In this document: positions 32,940 to 40,410 of the stretch, piece after piece
Layout of the letters: the number at the start of each line of letters is the position of its first letter
Position numbering within the stretch: position 1 is the stretch's first letter
DNA from: Sporohalobacter salinus
GTDB taxonomy: Bacteria; Bacillota; Halanaerobiia; Halobacteroidales; Acetohalobiaceae
Direction: 5' to 3'
Length of the DNA stretch: 49,469 nucleotides
NCBI RefSeq assembly: GCF_016908635.1
Contig: NZ_JAFBEG010000019.1
Location: 1-49,469 of the forward strand
Position numbers and translations under genes: made by a program
Notes under the pieces: generated by a model
What the model was told of the DNA's origin: nothing
Database searches by the model: none
The model's input: the letters and a program-made list of their open reading frames with translations, nothing else

Positions 32940-33647
32940 ATGATGAAGAAGTTTTCTAAATATCATACTATATTATTGGTTTTAGTTTTAGTTTTTTTTA
33001 GTTTAGCCTTTATAAATGAAGCAGTGGCTCAAGCAAGTAATGTCTATAATTTTGAATTAGGATCGAGAGATTTAAGATATGGTGACGAAGGAGTCGATAT
33101 AGTTTCTCTTCAGATTCAGCTTAGAGTGTTAGGATTTTATGAAGGGGAGATAGATGGATTATTTGGAAGAGGAACCGTAAAAGCAGTAGAGGAATTTCAG
33201 CGGAAAAATAATTTAGATGTTAACGGCATTGTCGATGAAAATATTTATAGATATCTTGATCTTAGTAATTATGCCAAGCTAAATGAATTTGCTCGAGACA
33301 AGATTATGACTTTAGCTAGGGCTATAAATGGTGAAGCTAGAGGAGAGTCATTTCGAGGACAAGTAGGTGTTGGAGCAGTAATTTTAAATCGAGTTGAGAG
33401 TGATGAGTTTGCTGATACTATTAAAGAAGTAATTTATAAAAAGGGTCAATTTACTTCAGTAATTAACGGTCAGGTTAATTTATCACCTACTGAATCATCT
33501 ATTAAGGCAGCTAAAGCGGCATTGTTAGGTTATGATCCAACAGGTAATGCTCGTTTTTTCTATAATCCTGTGACTGCTACTAAATTAGAATGGATTTCTT
33601 CTCGACCAAAGATAGTTAAGATTGATAATCATATATTTGCAGATTAA
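32940..33647 (+). CDS. SleB-like spore cortex/cell wall hydrolase
   Basis: A secreted 235-aa hydrolase. Residues about 1-31 are a signal peptide. Residues about 43-105 form a peptidoglycan-binding repeat (DLRYGDEGVDIVSLQIQLRVLGFYEGEIDGLFGRGTVKAVEEFQRKNNL). Residues about 115-235 form a Hydrolase_2 (SleB/CwlJ) domain with ARAINGEARGESFRGQVGVGAVILNRV, containing the presumed catalytic Glu. SleB-type enzymes digest spore cortex during germination. ATG at 32940 or 32943 may be used; GGAGTGAGGT lies within the preceding stop region. It fits the sporulation genes elsewhere in the window. Confidence 0.88.
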   Translation: MMKKFSKYHTILLVLVLVFFSLAFINEAVAQASNVYNFELGSRDLRYGDEGVDIVSLQIQLRVLGFYEGEIDGLFGRGTVKAVEEFQRKNNLDVNGIVDENIYRYLDLSNYAKLNEFARDKIMTLARAINGEARGESFRGQVGVGAVILNRVESDEFADTIKEVIYKKGQFTSVINGQVNLSPTESSIKAAKAALLGYDPTGNARFFYNPVTATKLEWISSRPKIVKIDNHIFAD

Positions 33648-33680
33648 AAGGATCTCATTTTGAGGTCCTTTTAATTTTTG
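33646..33680 (+). terminator. Terminator after the SleB-like gene
   Basis: AAAAGGATCTCA (33646-33657) pairs with TGAGGTCCTTTT (33661-33672), 12 bp with a TTT loop, overlapping the stop codon and followed by AATTTTT. Confidence 0.9.
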
Positions 33681-33793
33681 ACTTTTAAATAACTTATGTT
33701 AGAATTAGAAAGGAGAAGGAATAAGTTTAATTGAAGAATAGATAAAATTAGTATCGAAGTCGAATAATGATAAAATTTATAGGGAATGATAAT

Positions 33794-34210
33794 ATGTTCC
33801 AAAATTTAAGAAATGTATTAACACTTTATGATAAGGTATTAATCATATTTATTTTATTAACGACAGTTGTAGGTATTAGCTGGTCAATATCCCACTTAGT
33901 TTTAGATAGTCAAAGTACTAAATATGTAATAATTGAGCATAAAGGTCAAACGTTGAATAAATTGAGGTTAGCTTCTGATTTAGAAAGAAAGATTACTATT
34001 GATTTGGATTCAGGAAAAGCAGAAGTCATGATTAGGGATGGAAAGGTTAGAATGTTAGAAATGTCAGAAGATATTTGCCCATTGGGAATCTGTTCTGATA
34101 CAGGTTGGATTAGCAAACCAGGAAATATAATTGTTTGTATTCCTAATCAGATAATAATTGCTATTGAAGCTCAAGATTCCATAGATAAAATAGATGCTAT
34201 CTCCTACTAA
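33794..34210 (+). CDS. NusG domain II membrane-anchored protein
   Basis: A 138-aa protein with one N-terminal membrane helix (about residues 14-36) and an external NusG domain II-like beta domain (YVIIEHKGQTLNKLRLASDLERKITIDL, then ICPLGICSDTGWISKPGNIIVCIPNQIII). The CPLGIC pair and the closing GNIIVCIPN block are typical of this small-protein family. In other anaerobes such genes lie beside FMN-binding, ApbE-like or prenyl synthase genes; here the next gene is a geranylgeranyl-reductase-family flavoprotein. ATG 33794 is preferred, as an ATG at 33767 has no ribosome site. It ends right before the following gene. Confidence 0.8.
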   Translation: MFQNLRNVLTLYDKVLIIFILLTTVVGISWSISHLVLDSQSTKYVIIEHKGQTLNKLRLASDLERKITIDLDSGKAEVMIRDGKVRMLEMSEDICPLGICSDTGWISKPGNIIVCIPNQIIIAIEAQDSIDKIDAISY

Positions 34211-34231
34211 ATGAATAGGGAGGGAGATATA

Positions 34232-35356
34232 ATGAAAAGTGATATCATAATAGTAGGAGCAGGACCGGCTGGAGCTTATGCTGCTTATAGATTAGCTCAG
34301 TTAGATCTAGATGTATTATTACTAGAAAAGGAAAGATTGCCTAGATATAAATCCTGTGGCGGAGGATTGACTTCAAAAGTATTTAGGTTTGTATCAGAGT
34401 TTAATCTAAGTAATGTTATTGAAGATGAAATTACTAGAGTAGTTTTTACTCATGATTTAGAAAATCCCATCAAACTTGATTTTGCAGAACCTTTTACTTA
34501 CATGACTATGCGGAATAGATTTGACTATTTTTTAGTTAATCAAGCTAAGAAAGCAGGGGCGAAAATAAAAGAAGAGACTGAAGTGGTAAACTTAGAGCTT
34601 ATGGAAGATAAGGTTCAGGTTTATACTGCGGAGAATAATTATACTGCTAGATATGTTATTGGAGCGGATGGAGTAAGAAGTTTGGTTGCTCAAAAATTAG
34701 GGTTAATGAATGATTTAGAATATGCTATTGCGTATGAAAAAGAAATAAAAGCTCCTTATCAAGTTCTTGAATCTCAGCGAGGGACTATTAATCTTGACTA
34801 TGGAATTGTTCATGGAGGTTATAGCTGGATTTTTCCTAAGAAAGATCATCTTTCGGTAGGTGTCGGCACTTTTGCTAAGGGAGTAGATTTAAGGGAAAGT
34901 TTAGAAGATTATTTAGTTAGAGAAAAGATAAGTGATTATGAAGTATTTAAAACTACCGGCCATCCTTTACCTGCTGGAGGGACTAAGCGAGAATTAACAA
35001 AAGAGCGGGCAATATTAATTGGAGATGCTGCTGGTTTAGTTGACCCGCTTTCAGGAGAAGGTATTTTTTATGCTTTGAAGAGTGCTGATGTAGCTAGTCA
35101 GATACTTATTGATGTTATTAAAAGCAGTGAATCTATAAAACGATATACAGACTTGGTTAATCAAGAAATATTGCCTGAATTTCGTAAAGCAGAATTAATC
35201 CAAAAATTATTTTTCAGTTTTTCTGGTCTGTTACATAAATTATTTATAAAGGAAGAGTGGATATTAAAGAAGTTAATAGAGGTTATCTATGGTAATGATA
35301 CTTATTCAGATTTATATGATAATATTGAGAATAGGGTTCCATTATTAAAATTTTAA
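34232..35356 (+). CDS. Geranylgeranyl reductase family flavoprotein
   Basis: A 374-aa FAD-dependent oxidoreductase. The dinucleotide-binding motif IIIVGAGPAGAYAAYRLAQ is at the N-terminus, followed by LLEKERLPRYKSCGGGLT (family Cys-Gly-Gly-Gly), VIGADGVRS near 145 and the FAD motif ERAILIGDAAGLVDPLSGEGIFYALKSA near 265-290. Family members saturate prenyl chains of quinones, chlorophyll or lipids; in this anaerobe the target may be a menaquinone or another polyprenyl chain, which is inference. I start at ATG 34232, six bases after AGGGAGGGA; an ATG at 34211 lies upstream of that site. It is coupled to the NusG-II gene. Confidence 0.87.
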   Translation: MKSDIIIVGAGPAGAYAAYRLAQLDLDVLLLEKERLPRYKSCGGGLTSKVFRFVSEFNLSNVIEDEITRVVFTHDLENPIKLDFAEPFTYMTMRNRFDYFLVNQAKKAGAKIKEETEVVNLELMEDKVQVYTAENNYTARYVIGADGVRSLVAQKLGLMNDLEYAIAYEKEIKAPYQVLESQRGTINLDYGIVHGGYSWIFPKKDHLSVGVGTFAKGVDLRESLEDYLVREKISDYEVFKTTGHPLPAGGTKRELTKERAILIGDAAGLVDPLSGEGIFYALKSADVASQILIDVIKSSESIKRYTDLVNQEILPEFRKAELIQKLFFSFSGLLHKLFIKEEWILKKLIEVIYGNDTYSDLYDNIENRVPLLKF

Positions 35357-35367
35357 GATAAGAAAAT

Positions 35368-35399
35368 AACCAGGACTAGATGATCATCTAGTCCTGGTT
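35368..35399. terminator. Bidirectional terminator between flavoprotein and abrB genes
   Basis: A perfect 32-base palindrome (16-bp arms, core CTAGATGATCATCTAG) between convergent genes, with A and T flanks. Confidence 0.9.
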
Positions 35400-35426
35400 T
35401 AATAATTTTAATAATAGATTAAGTAA

Positions 35427-35687
35427 TTAAGCAGTTTTTTCTTCTGATTTTTGTACCATTTTATTTAGACATTCCGAACAGATAATTTTATTTTTGAAAT
35501 TAATAGTATCTTCAGCACTACCACAGAAGATACAAGCAGGCTCATATTTTTTGAAGATGATTTTATCATTATCCACATATATTTCTAAGGAATCTTTTGT
35601 TTTAAGCCCTAAAGTTCTGCGTAATTCGATAGGAATTACTATTCTTCCTAAATCATCTACCTTTCTAACAATACCGGTTGATTTCAT
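35427..35687 (-). CDS. abrB: AbrB/SpoVT-type transition regulator with CxxC pairs
   Basis: An 86-aa DNA-binding regulator. The N-terminal swapped-hairpin AbrB domain reads MKSTGIVRKVDDLGRIVIPIELRRTLGLKTKDSLEIYVDNDKIIFKKY, typical of clostridial AbrB. Residues about 53-75 have two CxxC pairs (CIFCG and CSEC), a probable zinc knuckle common in the clostridial version. The start ATG at 35687 is fixed by AAAGGAGG about seven bases upstream. The gene has a consensus promoter and a shared terminator, so it is a single-gene unit. It is expected to govern stationary-phase or sporulation genes. Confidence 0.93.
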   Translation of the reverse strand: MKSTGIVRKVDDLGRIVIPIELRRTLGLKTKDSLEIYVDNDKIIFKKYEPACIFCGSAEDTINFKNKIICSECLNKMVQKSEEKTA

Positions 35688-35733
35688 TAACACCCCTCCT
35701 TTTACATACTTCGACAAAAAATCGATTTGTTTA

Positions 35734-35762
35734 ATTATATAGAAGAAGAAGAAAATTGTCAA
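35734..35762 (-). promoter_or_regulatory. abrB promoter (perfect consensus)
   Basis: On the minus strand, TTGACA (35757-35762) and TATAAT (35734-35739) are 17 bases apart. Downstream in the leader, the dyad TCGA-N7-TCGA (about 35711-35725) could be an autoregulatory site. Confidence 0.8.
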
Positions 35763-35938
35763 ATCATTGGTAACTTTTCAAGGAAATTCTTTATTATTTT
35801 TTTGAGTTTTAATAAAAATTAGATAAAATAGGGATAATATTTTATGGAATTAATTAAAATGTTAAATCGGAGGTTGCTATTTAGGGAGTTATTATAATAA
35901 CTTATAGTAATTTTACCCAATCCTATTTCAGTTAAGAT

Positions 35939-35967
35939 TTGACAAACCAAATGATATGTTATATTAT
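35939..35967 (+). promoter_or_regulatory. Promoter of the betaine transporter operon
   Basis: TTGACA at 35939-35944, a 17-base spacer, and TATTAT at 35962-35967. The transcript would start near 35974. Confidence 0.65.
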
Positions 35968-36045
35968 TTATAACGAGTTTTATAGGAATTAATTTGCTTT
36001 TTTATAATGAAAGATATTTTTTAACAAGTAATGGTTTATGGTGAT

Positions 36046-36086
36046 AATCTTTGAAATGAAATCTTGATTTTATTTCAAAGATTTTT
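36046..36086 (+). terminator. Putative attenuator hairpin in the betaine operon leader
   Basis: AATCTTTGAAAT (36046-36057) pairs perfectly with ATTTCAAAGATT (36072-36083), 12 bp, followed immediately by TTT. It lies between the promoter and the first gene, so it can end transcription early. I recognise no known riboswitch class upstream of it. Confidence 0.55.
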
Positions 36087-36141
36087 CTATTTAAAGTAAA
36101 TCTATTAGGTCATTAAATAAATAACCTAGGAGGTTGAATTA

Positions 36142-37326
36142 ATGAATGAAATAGAAGTGAATAATCTTTCAAAGATTTTTGGGGATACCCCTCAAGAAGC
36201 TATTGAATTATTAAAAGAGGGATATTCTAAAGAGGAAATATTAGAAAAAACAGGTTTGACAGTAGGGGTAAATGATGTTAGCTTTACAGTTAATACTGAA
36301 GAAATATTTGTGATTATGGGATTATCGGGTAGTGGAAAATCAACTTTGTTGAGATGTTTGAATAGATTAATTGAACCAACGGTGGGAGAAGTCAAATTAA
36401 AAGGACAAAACTTAATGGACTTAGATCAAGAGGATCTGCGTCAAATGAGAAGAGATAAATTTGGTATGGTTTTTCAAAACTTTGCGCTTTTTCCTAATAG
36501 AACTGTATTGGAGAATGCTGAATTTGGATTGGAAATTCAGGATGTTCCAAAGGAAGAAAGAGAAGCAGAAGCAGAGAAAGCATTAGAAAGAGTAGGATTA
36601 GGTGGTTGGGGTGATCAATACCCTGATCAATTAAGTGGAGGGATGCAGCAGAGAGTCGGTTTAGCTCGTGCTTTAGCAGTTGACCCTGAGATTCTTCTTA
36701 TGGATGAACCTTTTAGTGCTTTAGACCCTTTAATTAAAAAAGAAATGCAGGATGAATTGCTGGATATTTATGAAGATTTAGATAAAACTATTCTATTTAT
36801 TACTCATGATTTAGATGAAGCGCTTAAATTAGGGGATAGAATTGCGATTATGAATGATGGAGAGATTGTACAGATAGGAACTCCAGAAGAAATTTTGACT
36901 GATGCTGAAAATGATTATGTTAAAGAATTTGTACAAGATGTGAATCGTTCTAGAATCTTAACTGCTGAAGATATTATGACTAAACCTTTAGCAGTATTAT
37001 ATGAACAGGATGGACCGCATACTGCTATGCATAAGATGAGACAGCAAGGTATTAATAGTATTTTCGTAGTAGGAGAAGGTCGAAAGCTTAAAGGGATAGT
37101 AGAAATTGAAGATGTTGTAGAAGGAGTAAATAAAGGGAAGAAGGATTTAGAAGGGATATTGAAAGAAACTCCTATTGCTCATCCGGATGAAAATTTGGAT
37201 AAATTATTTGCTGAAATTGCTGATTTAGATATTCCTTTACCAGTAGTTAATGATGAAGGAAAGTTATTAGGGGTTATTGTTAAAACGAATGTGTTAGCTA
37301 ATTTATCTAGTGAAGAGCAAGCATAA
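36142..37326 (+). CDS. opuAA: Glycine betaine/proline ABC transporter ATPase with CBS domains
   Basis: A 394-aa ATPase of the ProV/OpuAA type. Walker A GLSGSGKST is near residues 59-67, Q-loop FQNFALFPNRT near 112, signature LSGGMQQRVGLARALA near 166-181, and Walker B LLMDEPFSALDP near 188-199. Two CBS repeats lie at about 280-390 (LTAEDIMTKPLAVLYEQDGPHTAMHKMR, IPLPVVNDEGKLLGVIV), the osmotic or ionic-strength sensing module in OpuA. ATG at 36142 follows CTAGGAGGTTGAATTA. The order is ATPase, binding protein, permease, with a fossil permease fragment after this gene. It provides compatible-solute uptake fitting a halophile. Confidence 0.95.
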   Translation: MNEIEVNNLSKIFGDTPQEAIELLKEGYSKEEILEKTGLTVGVNDVSFTVNTEEIFVIMGLSGSGKSTLLRCLNRLIEPTVGEVKLKGQNLMDLDQEDLRQMRRDKFGMVFQNFALFPNRTVLENAEFGLEIQDVPKEEREAEAEKALERVGLGGWGDQYPDQLSGGMQQRVGLARALAVDPEILLMDEPFSALDPLIKKEMQDELLDIYEDLDKTILFITHDLDEALKLGDRIAIMNDGEIVQIGTPEEILTDAENDYVKEFVQDVNRSRILTAEDIMTKPLAVLYEQDGPHTAMHKMRQQGINSIFVVGEGRKLKGIVEIEDVVEGVNKGKKDLEGILKETPIAHPDENLDKLFAEIADLDIPLPVVNDEGKLLGVIVKTNVLANLSSEEQA

Positions 37327-37345
37327 TAAATAAAGGAGTAAAATT

Positions 37346-37411
37346 ATTTTAGTTTTGGTTATAATCGTACTTGCCTTAACTTTAGGAATTCCAATTGGAA
37401 TTCCTACTTAA
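37346..37411 (+). pseudogene. Fossil fragment of the betaine permease gene
   Basis: Bases 37346-37411 translate as ILVLVIIVLALTLGIPIGIPT then stop. They share a 23-base identity (37376-37398) with the intact permease gene at 39015-39037, in the same codon phase (LTLGIPIGI). AAAGGAG at 37333-37339 stands where a permease start would need it. The rest of the old permease gene is gone. The remnant suggests an ancestral ATPase-permease order before insertion or rearrangement of the present binding-protein and permease genes. Confidence 0.7.
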
Positions 37412-37586
37412 TAATAAATTGATTGTGGTGAGTGATGCGCATATTAAGAGGATAGGTAGGGTAGACTAAAAATTAAAGAAGATATACTTATATTAGCTAA
37501 GTTCTTACAGAGTTATAAGTTAACTGCAGAGAATTAGTTTCTGTAGTGTTAATAGTGATTACTTTATTTATAAGGAGGCTGATTAA

Positions 37587-38555
37587 ATGTTTTCTAAAAA
37601 AAGAAGAATAGTTTTAGCTGTGTGTTTAGTTTTAACATTTGCGTTGGTGGTAGGATGTGCACAACAAAATCAAGATTCTAATCAAGCAGAACAGGCTAAA
37701 AAAATTGATAAGAATATTAAATTTGGTTATGTAAATTGGCCAGGGGTTACTGTTAAGACAGAAGTAGTTAAACAAGTTTTAGGAACATTAGGTTATAAGG
37801 TCAAAACTAAAAGCTTAGGTCAGCAGGTTCTATTTAAAGGAATGGACAATGATGAAATTGATGCCTTTTTAGGTAATTGGATGCCTACAATGATGGTTAA
37901 TTTTAAGCCTTATAAAGAAAAAGGAACAATTGTAAATATCAAACCAAATGTTGAAAACGCAGTTTATAAGCTTGCTGTGCCGGAATATGTTTGGGAAGCA
38001 GGGGTTAAATCTATTAGTGATTTACATAAACATGCTGATAAATTTGAGCATAAGATAGTTGGCCTAGAAGCTGGTAATGATGGTAATGAAATTATGAAGA
38101 AAGCTATTAAAAATAATACTTATAAATTGAAAGGCTGGAAAGTAGTAGCAAGTAGTACAGGTGGTATGTTATCAACTGTAGAGCGAGCTACTAAAACAGG
38201 TGAGTGGATTGCTTTTCCAGGTTGGAAACCACATTGGATGAATGTCAAATATGATCTTAAGTATCTAAAAGACCCGGAAAATATTTGGGGAGAAAGTAGT
38301 ACAATTTATACTGCAGCTCGACCAGAGCTAAAAGAAGAGAATCCGAATTTTTATAAGTTCTTAGAGAACTTTGAAATTACGTCTAAGATTCAAAGTAAAT
38401 GGATTTTAGAATATCAAAAGAAAGAACGTCCAGCTGAAAAAGTAGCTGAAGGATGGATTAAGAATAATATTGATGCTGTCAAAAAATGGCTCGAAGGTGT
38501 AAAAACTGTTGATGGCAAAGATGCTGCTAAAGTAATTGAAAATAAATTTAAGTAA
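37587..38555 (+). CDS. opuAC: Glycine betaine-binding lipoprotein
   Basis: A substrate-binding protein of 322 aa for the betaine transporter. The signal peptide ends in the lipobox LVVGC with Cys24 as lipid anchor, followed by an N/Q/A-rich linker. The mature domain matches ProX/OpuAC: KFGYVNWPGVTVKTEVVKQVLGTLGYKV, FLGNWMPTM, GLEAGNDGNEIMKKAI, and a tryptophan-rich stretch GEWIAFPGWKPHWMNVKYDLKYL, consistent with the aromatic box that holds quaternary ammonium groups. ATG at 37587 follows AAGGAGGCTGATTAA. It sits between the ATPase gene, with fossil permease sequence, and the permease gene. Confidence 0.93.
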   Translation: MFSKKRRIVLAVCLVLTFALVVGCAQQNQDSNQAEQAKKIDKNIKFGYVNWPGVTVKTEVVKQVLGTLGYKVKTKSLGQQVLFKGMDNDEIDAFLGNWMPTMMVNFKPYKEKGTIVNIKPNVENAVYKLAVPEYVWEAGVKSISDLHKHADKFEHKIVGLEAGNDGNEIMKKAIKNNTYKLKGWKVVASSTGGMLSTVERATKTGEWIAFPGWKPHWMNVKYDLKYLKDPENIWGESSTIYTAARPELKEENPNFYKFLENFEITSKIQSKWILEYQKKERPAEKVAEGWIKNNIDAVKKWLEGVKTVDGKDAAKVIENKFK

Positions 38556-38568
38556 CTTTGAAATAAGA

Positions 38569-38602
38569 TTTTAGCGGCATTCGAATTCGAATGCCGCTAA
38601 AA
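38569..38602 (+). terminator. Perfect 34-base palindrome between binding protein and permease genes
   Basis: 17-bp arms with core GCGGCATTCGAATTCGAATGCCGC. No T tract follows, so it is more likely an mRNA-stabilising or partial-termination hairpin that lowers permease output relative to the binding protein. Confidence 0.6.
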
Positions 38603-38660
38603 TAAATTGTTGATGAATTTAAATGTAGATTGATAAATTATAAGGAGGTAATATTTTCTA

Positions 38661-39524
38661 ATGAAATTTATTCCTTTAGTAGCAACATTAGATAAGCTAA
38701 TTAACTTTTTAACTACTAAAATACCTTTAGGTAATACAATAGAAGCAGTAGTTAGCTTTATTATTACTAATTTTAGTGCTCCGTTAAATGCTTCTTCTGA
38801 AATAGTTAGATCACTAATTAATGGATTTGAGGCACTTTTATCTTATGGTCATCCCTTTGTATTAATTATTATCTTTACTATTATTACTTGGAAAGTTAAA
38901 GGCAAAAAATTAGCTACTTTTGTTGCTTTGGGATTAATGTTAGTTTTAAATCTTAGAATGTGGGATCCATTAATAACTACTATGGCTTCGATAATTACTT
39001 CGGTATTTGTTTGTTTAACTTTAGGAATTCCAATTGGGATTTTGAAGGCTCGTAGTAGAGTTTTTGATTTTATTACTCGTCCTATATTAGATTTCATGCA
39101 GACTATACCTCCCTTTGTTTATTTAATTCCAGCTTTAATGTTTTTTGGTTTAGGAAATGTTTCTGGAGTTATAGCTACTGTGATTTTTGCTATTGCTCCT
39201 CCAATTCGTTTGACTTCTTTAGGAATTAAGCAGGTATCAGATGAGTTAAAAGAAGCAGGGGAAGCATTTGGTTGCACCCCTTTTCAGATGTTATATAAGA
39301 TAGAATTACCACTTGCATTGCCATCGATTATGATGGGAGTTAATCAATGCATTATGCTTTCTTTGTCTATGGTAGTAATTGCAGCGATGATTGGTGCTGG
39401 AGGATTAGGAAAACCAGTATTGCGCTCATTATCAACAGTAGATATTGGTTTAGGTTTTGAAGCTGGATTAGGAGTAGTAGTTTTAGCCATGATTTTAGAT
39501 AGAATTTTTGGGCGTCAACATTAA
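38661..39524 (+). CDS. opuAB: Glycine betaine ABC transporter permease
   Basis: A 287-aa ProW/OpuAB-type permease with about seven membrane segments. The conserved core is present: LTLGIPIGILKARS, DFMQTIPPFVYLIPALMFFGLGNVSGVIATVIFAIAPPIRLTSLGI, and the EAA loop EAGEAFGCTPFQMLYKIELPLALPSIMMGVNQ that contacts the ATPase. ATG at 38661 follows AAGGAGGTAATATTTTCTA. It is the last gene of the betaine operon. The LTLGIPIGI coding stretch is duplicated in the fossil at 37346-37411. Confidence 0.95.
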   Translation: MKFIPLVATLDKLINFLTTKIPLGNTIEAVVSFIITNFSAPLNASSEIVRSLINGFEALLSYGHPFVLIIIFTIITWKVKGKKLATFVALGLMLVLNLRMWDPLITTMASIITSVFVCLTLGIPIGILKARSRVFDFITRPILDFMQTIPPFVYLIPALMFFGLGNVSGVIATVIFAIAPPIRLTSLGIKQVSDELKEAGEAFGCTPFQMLYKIELPLALPSIMMGVNQCIMLSLSMVVIAAMIGAGGLGKPVLRSLSTVDIGLGFEAGLGVVVLAMILDRIFGRQH

Positions 39525-39541
39525 AAAAGAATTATGGAAGT

Positions 39542-39580
39542 AAACTAAAATGCCCTTAATATTGGGGCATTTTAGTTAAT
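39542..39580 (+). terminator. Terminator of the betaine operon
   Basis: AACTAAAATGCCC (39543-39555) pairs with GGGCATTTTAGTT (39565-39577), followed by an AT-rich run. Confidence 0.85.
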
Positions 39581-39696
39581 TATATGAGTGATTACTTTTA
39601 ATATTTTGCAAAGAGATATGAATTTTATTTATATGTAAAGTAAATATTTTCTGTTTATAAGGTGAGTTGAAAAGTTAAAAAGTAATTTGATTGTTG

Positions 39697-39722
39697 GCTA
39701 GGAGATATCTCCTAGCTTTTTT
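39697..39722 (+). terminator. Orphan terminator
   Basis: GCTAGGAGA pairs with TCTCCTAGC (9 bp, tiny loop), followed by six T residues. No gene ends nearby, since the permease already has its own terminator, so it may end a small RNA or an aborted leader. Confidence 0.75.
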
Positions 39723-40249
39723 ATCTAAAAAAATAATATTTATTTTATATTGGATATTTTAGTTATAAAATATATAATTAAGATGAGTAAAAATATTTAG
39801 TTTTAATTATTTTATTGGTACAATGTAATAAATAATAAACTTAATACTATAATTCAATGAGTACTAATTGAATTAGTTATTAGCTTCAAGTGATACTTTA
39901 TGCAATTATAAGTTATTATTTAGGATTAATAAGTATATTATATGAGAACAGTCTTAGTTTTAAAAATAGTTATAATTTATTGTGAAAGGAGGATTGTGAA
40001 TAGAAAAATTGAATTGCTCTAAGATGAATATTAAACTAGTTATTGGATTTAAATAAATTTAAAAATTATTAATGGTTTATCGGGTTATTAAGGTCTGAAG
40101 ATAAAATTATTTTTCTTTATTTAACCCAATTATTAATTATTAGTAGGAATGAATTAAATTAAATGATAATTAGAAAAGTAAAATAAATTACAATATAAAT
40201 ACCTGATTTATAGGATGTTACAATTGATACTAAAAGATGTTTATTAAAA

Positions 40250-40264
40250 TGTAATAGCCTTACA
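40250..40264 (+). promoter_or_regulatory. TGTAA-N5-TTACA dyad, possible activator site
   Basis: A perfect 5-bp-arm inverted repeat about 65-80 bases upstream of the sigma-54-type element, where an enhancer-binding protein would be expected to sit. Similar TGTAA half-sites occur near 49181 before the second element. Function is inference. Confidence 0.3.
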
Positions 40265-40328
40265 GTTACATGTTATAATTTCCTGCTAATATGATAAATT
40301 AATAAAATTCATTAACTTATTAAGGTTT

Positions 40329-40344
40329 TGGAATAGAATTTGCA
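40329..40344 (+). promoter_or_regulatory. Sigma-54 (RpoN) -24/-12 promoter of the glutamate mutase operon
   Basis: TGGAAT-AGAAT-TTGCA: GG at 40330-40331 and GC at 40342-40343 have the exact 12-base offset of the -24/-12 consensus TGGCAC-N5-TTGCW. It lies 67 bases before glmS and is mirrored by a better copy at 49290-49305. Confidence 0.65.
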
Positions 40345-40410
40345 AATATATAGTTAATGAAATTTGATAACAAAGTTAATTTTAAATTTTAAGTAAAGGT
40401 GGGGTATGTA

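Larger units (their letters stand above)
35763..36141 (+). other. Non-coding region between abrB and the betaine transporter
   Basis: About 380 bases without a gene. It holds the promoter at 35939-35967 and a terminator-like hairpin at 36046-36086, which together define a leader of roughly 165 bases before the ATPase gene. Confidence 0.7.
39525..40410 (+). other. Long non-coding region upstream of the glutamate mutase operon
   Basis: About 890 bases, very AT-rich and without an intact gene. It contains the betaine operon terminator, a second orphan terminator at 39697-39722, a strong ribosome-site-like AAAGGAGG (39985-39992) before only an 8-codon frame, a TGTAA/TTACA dyad (40250-40264) and a sigma-54-type element (40329-40344). 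No cobalamin riboswitch box was found. Confidence 0.7.

Noticed and set aside
39525-40410. Cobalamin riboswitch before the B12-dependent glutamate mutase genes
   Set aside because: I searched for the B12-box (GCCACUG-like) and the upstream GGGAA/GGUG elements and found none. The sigma-54-type element explains control better.
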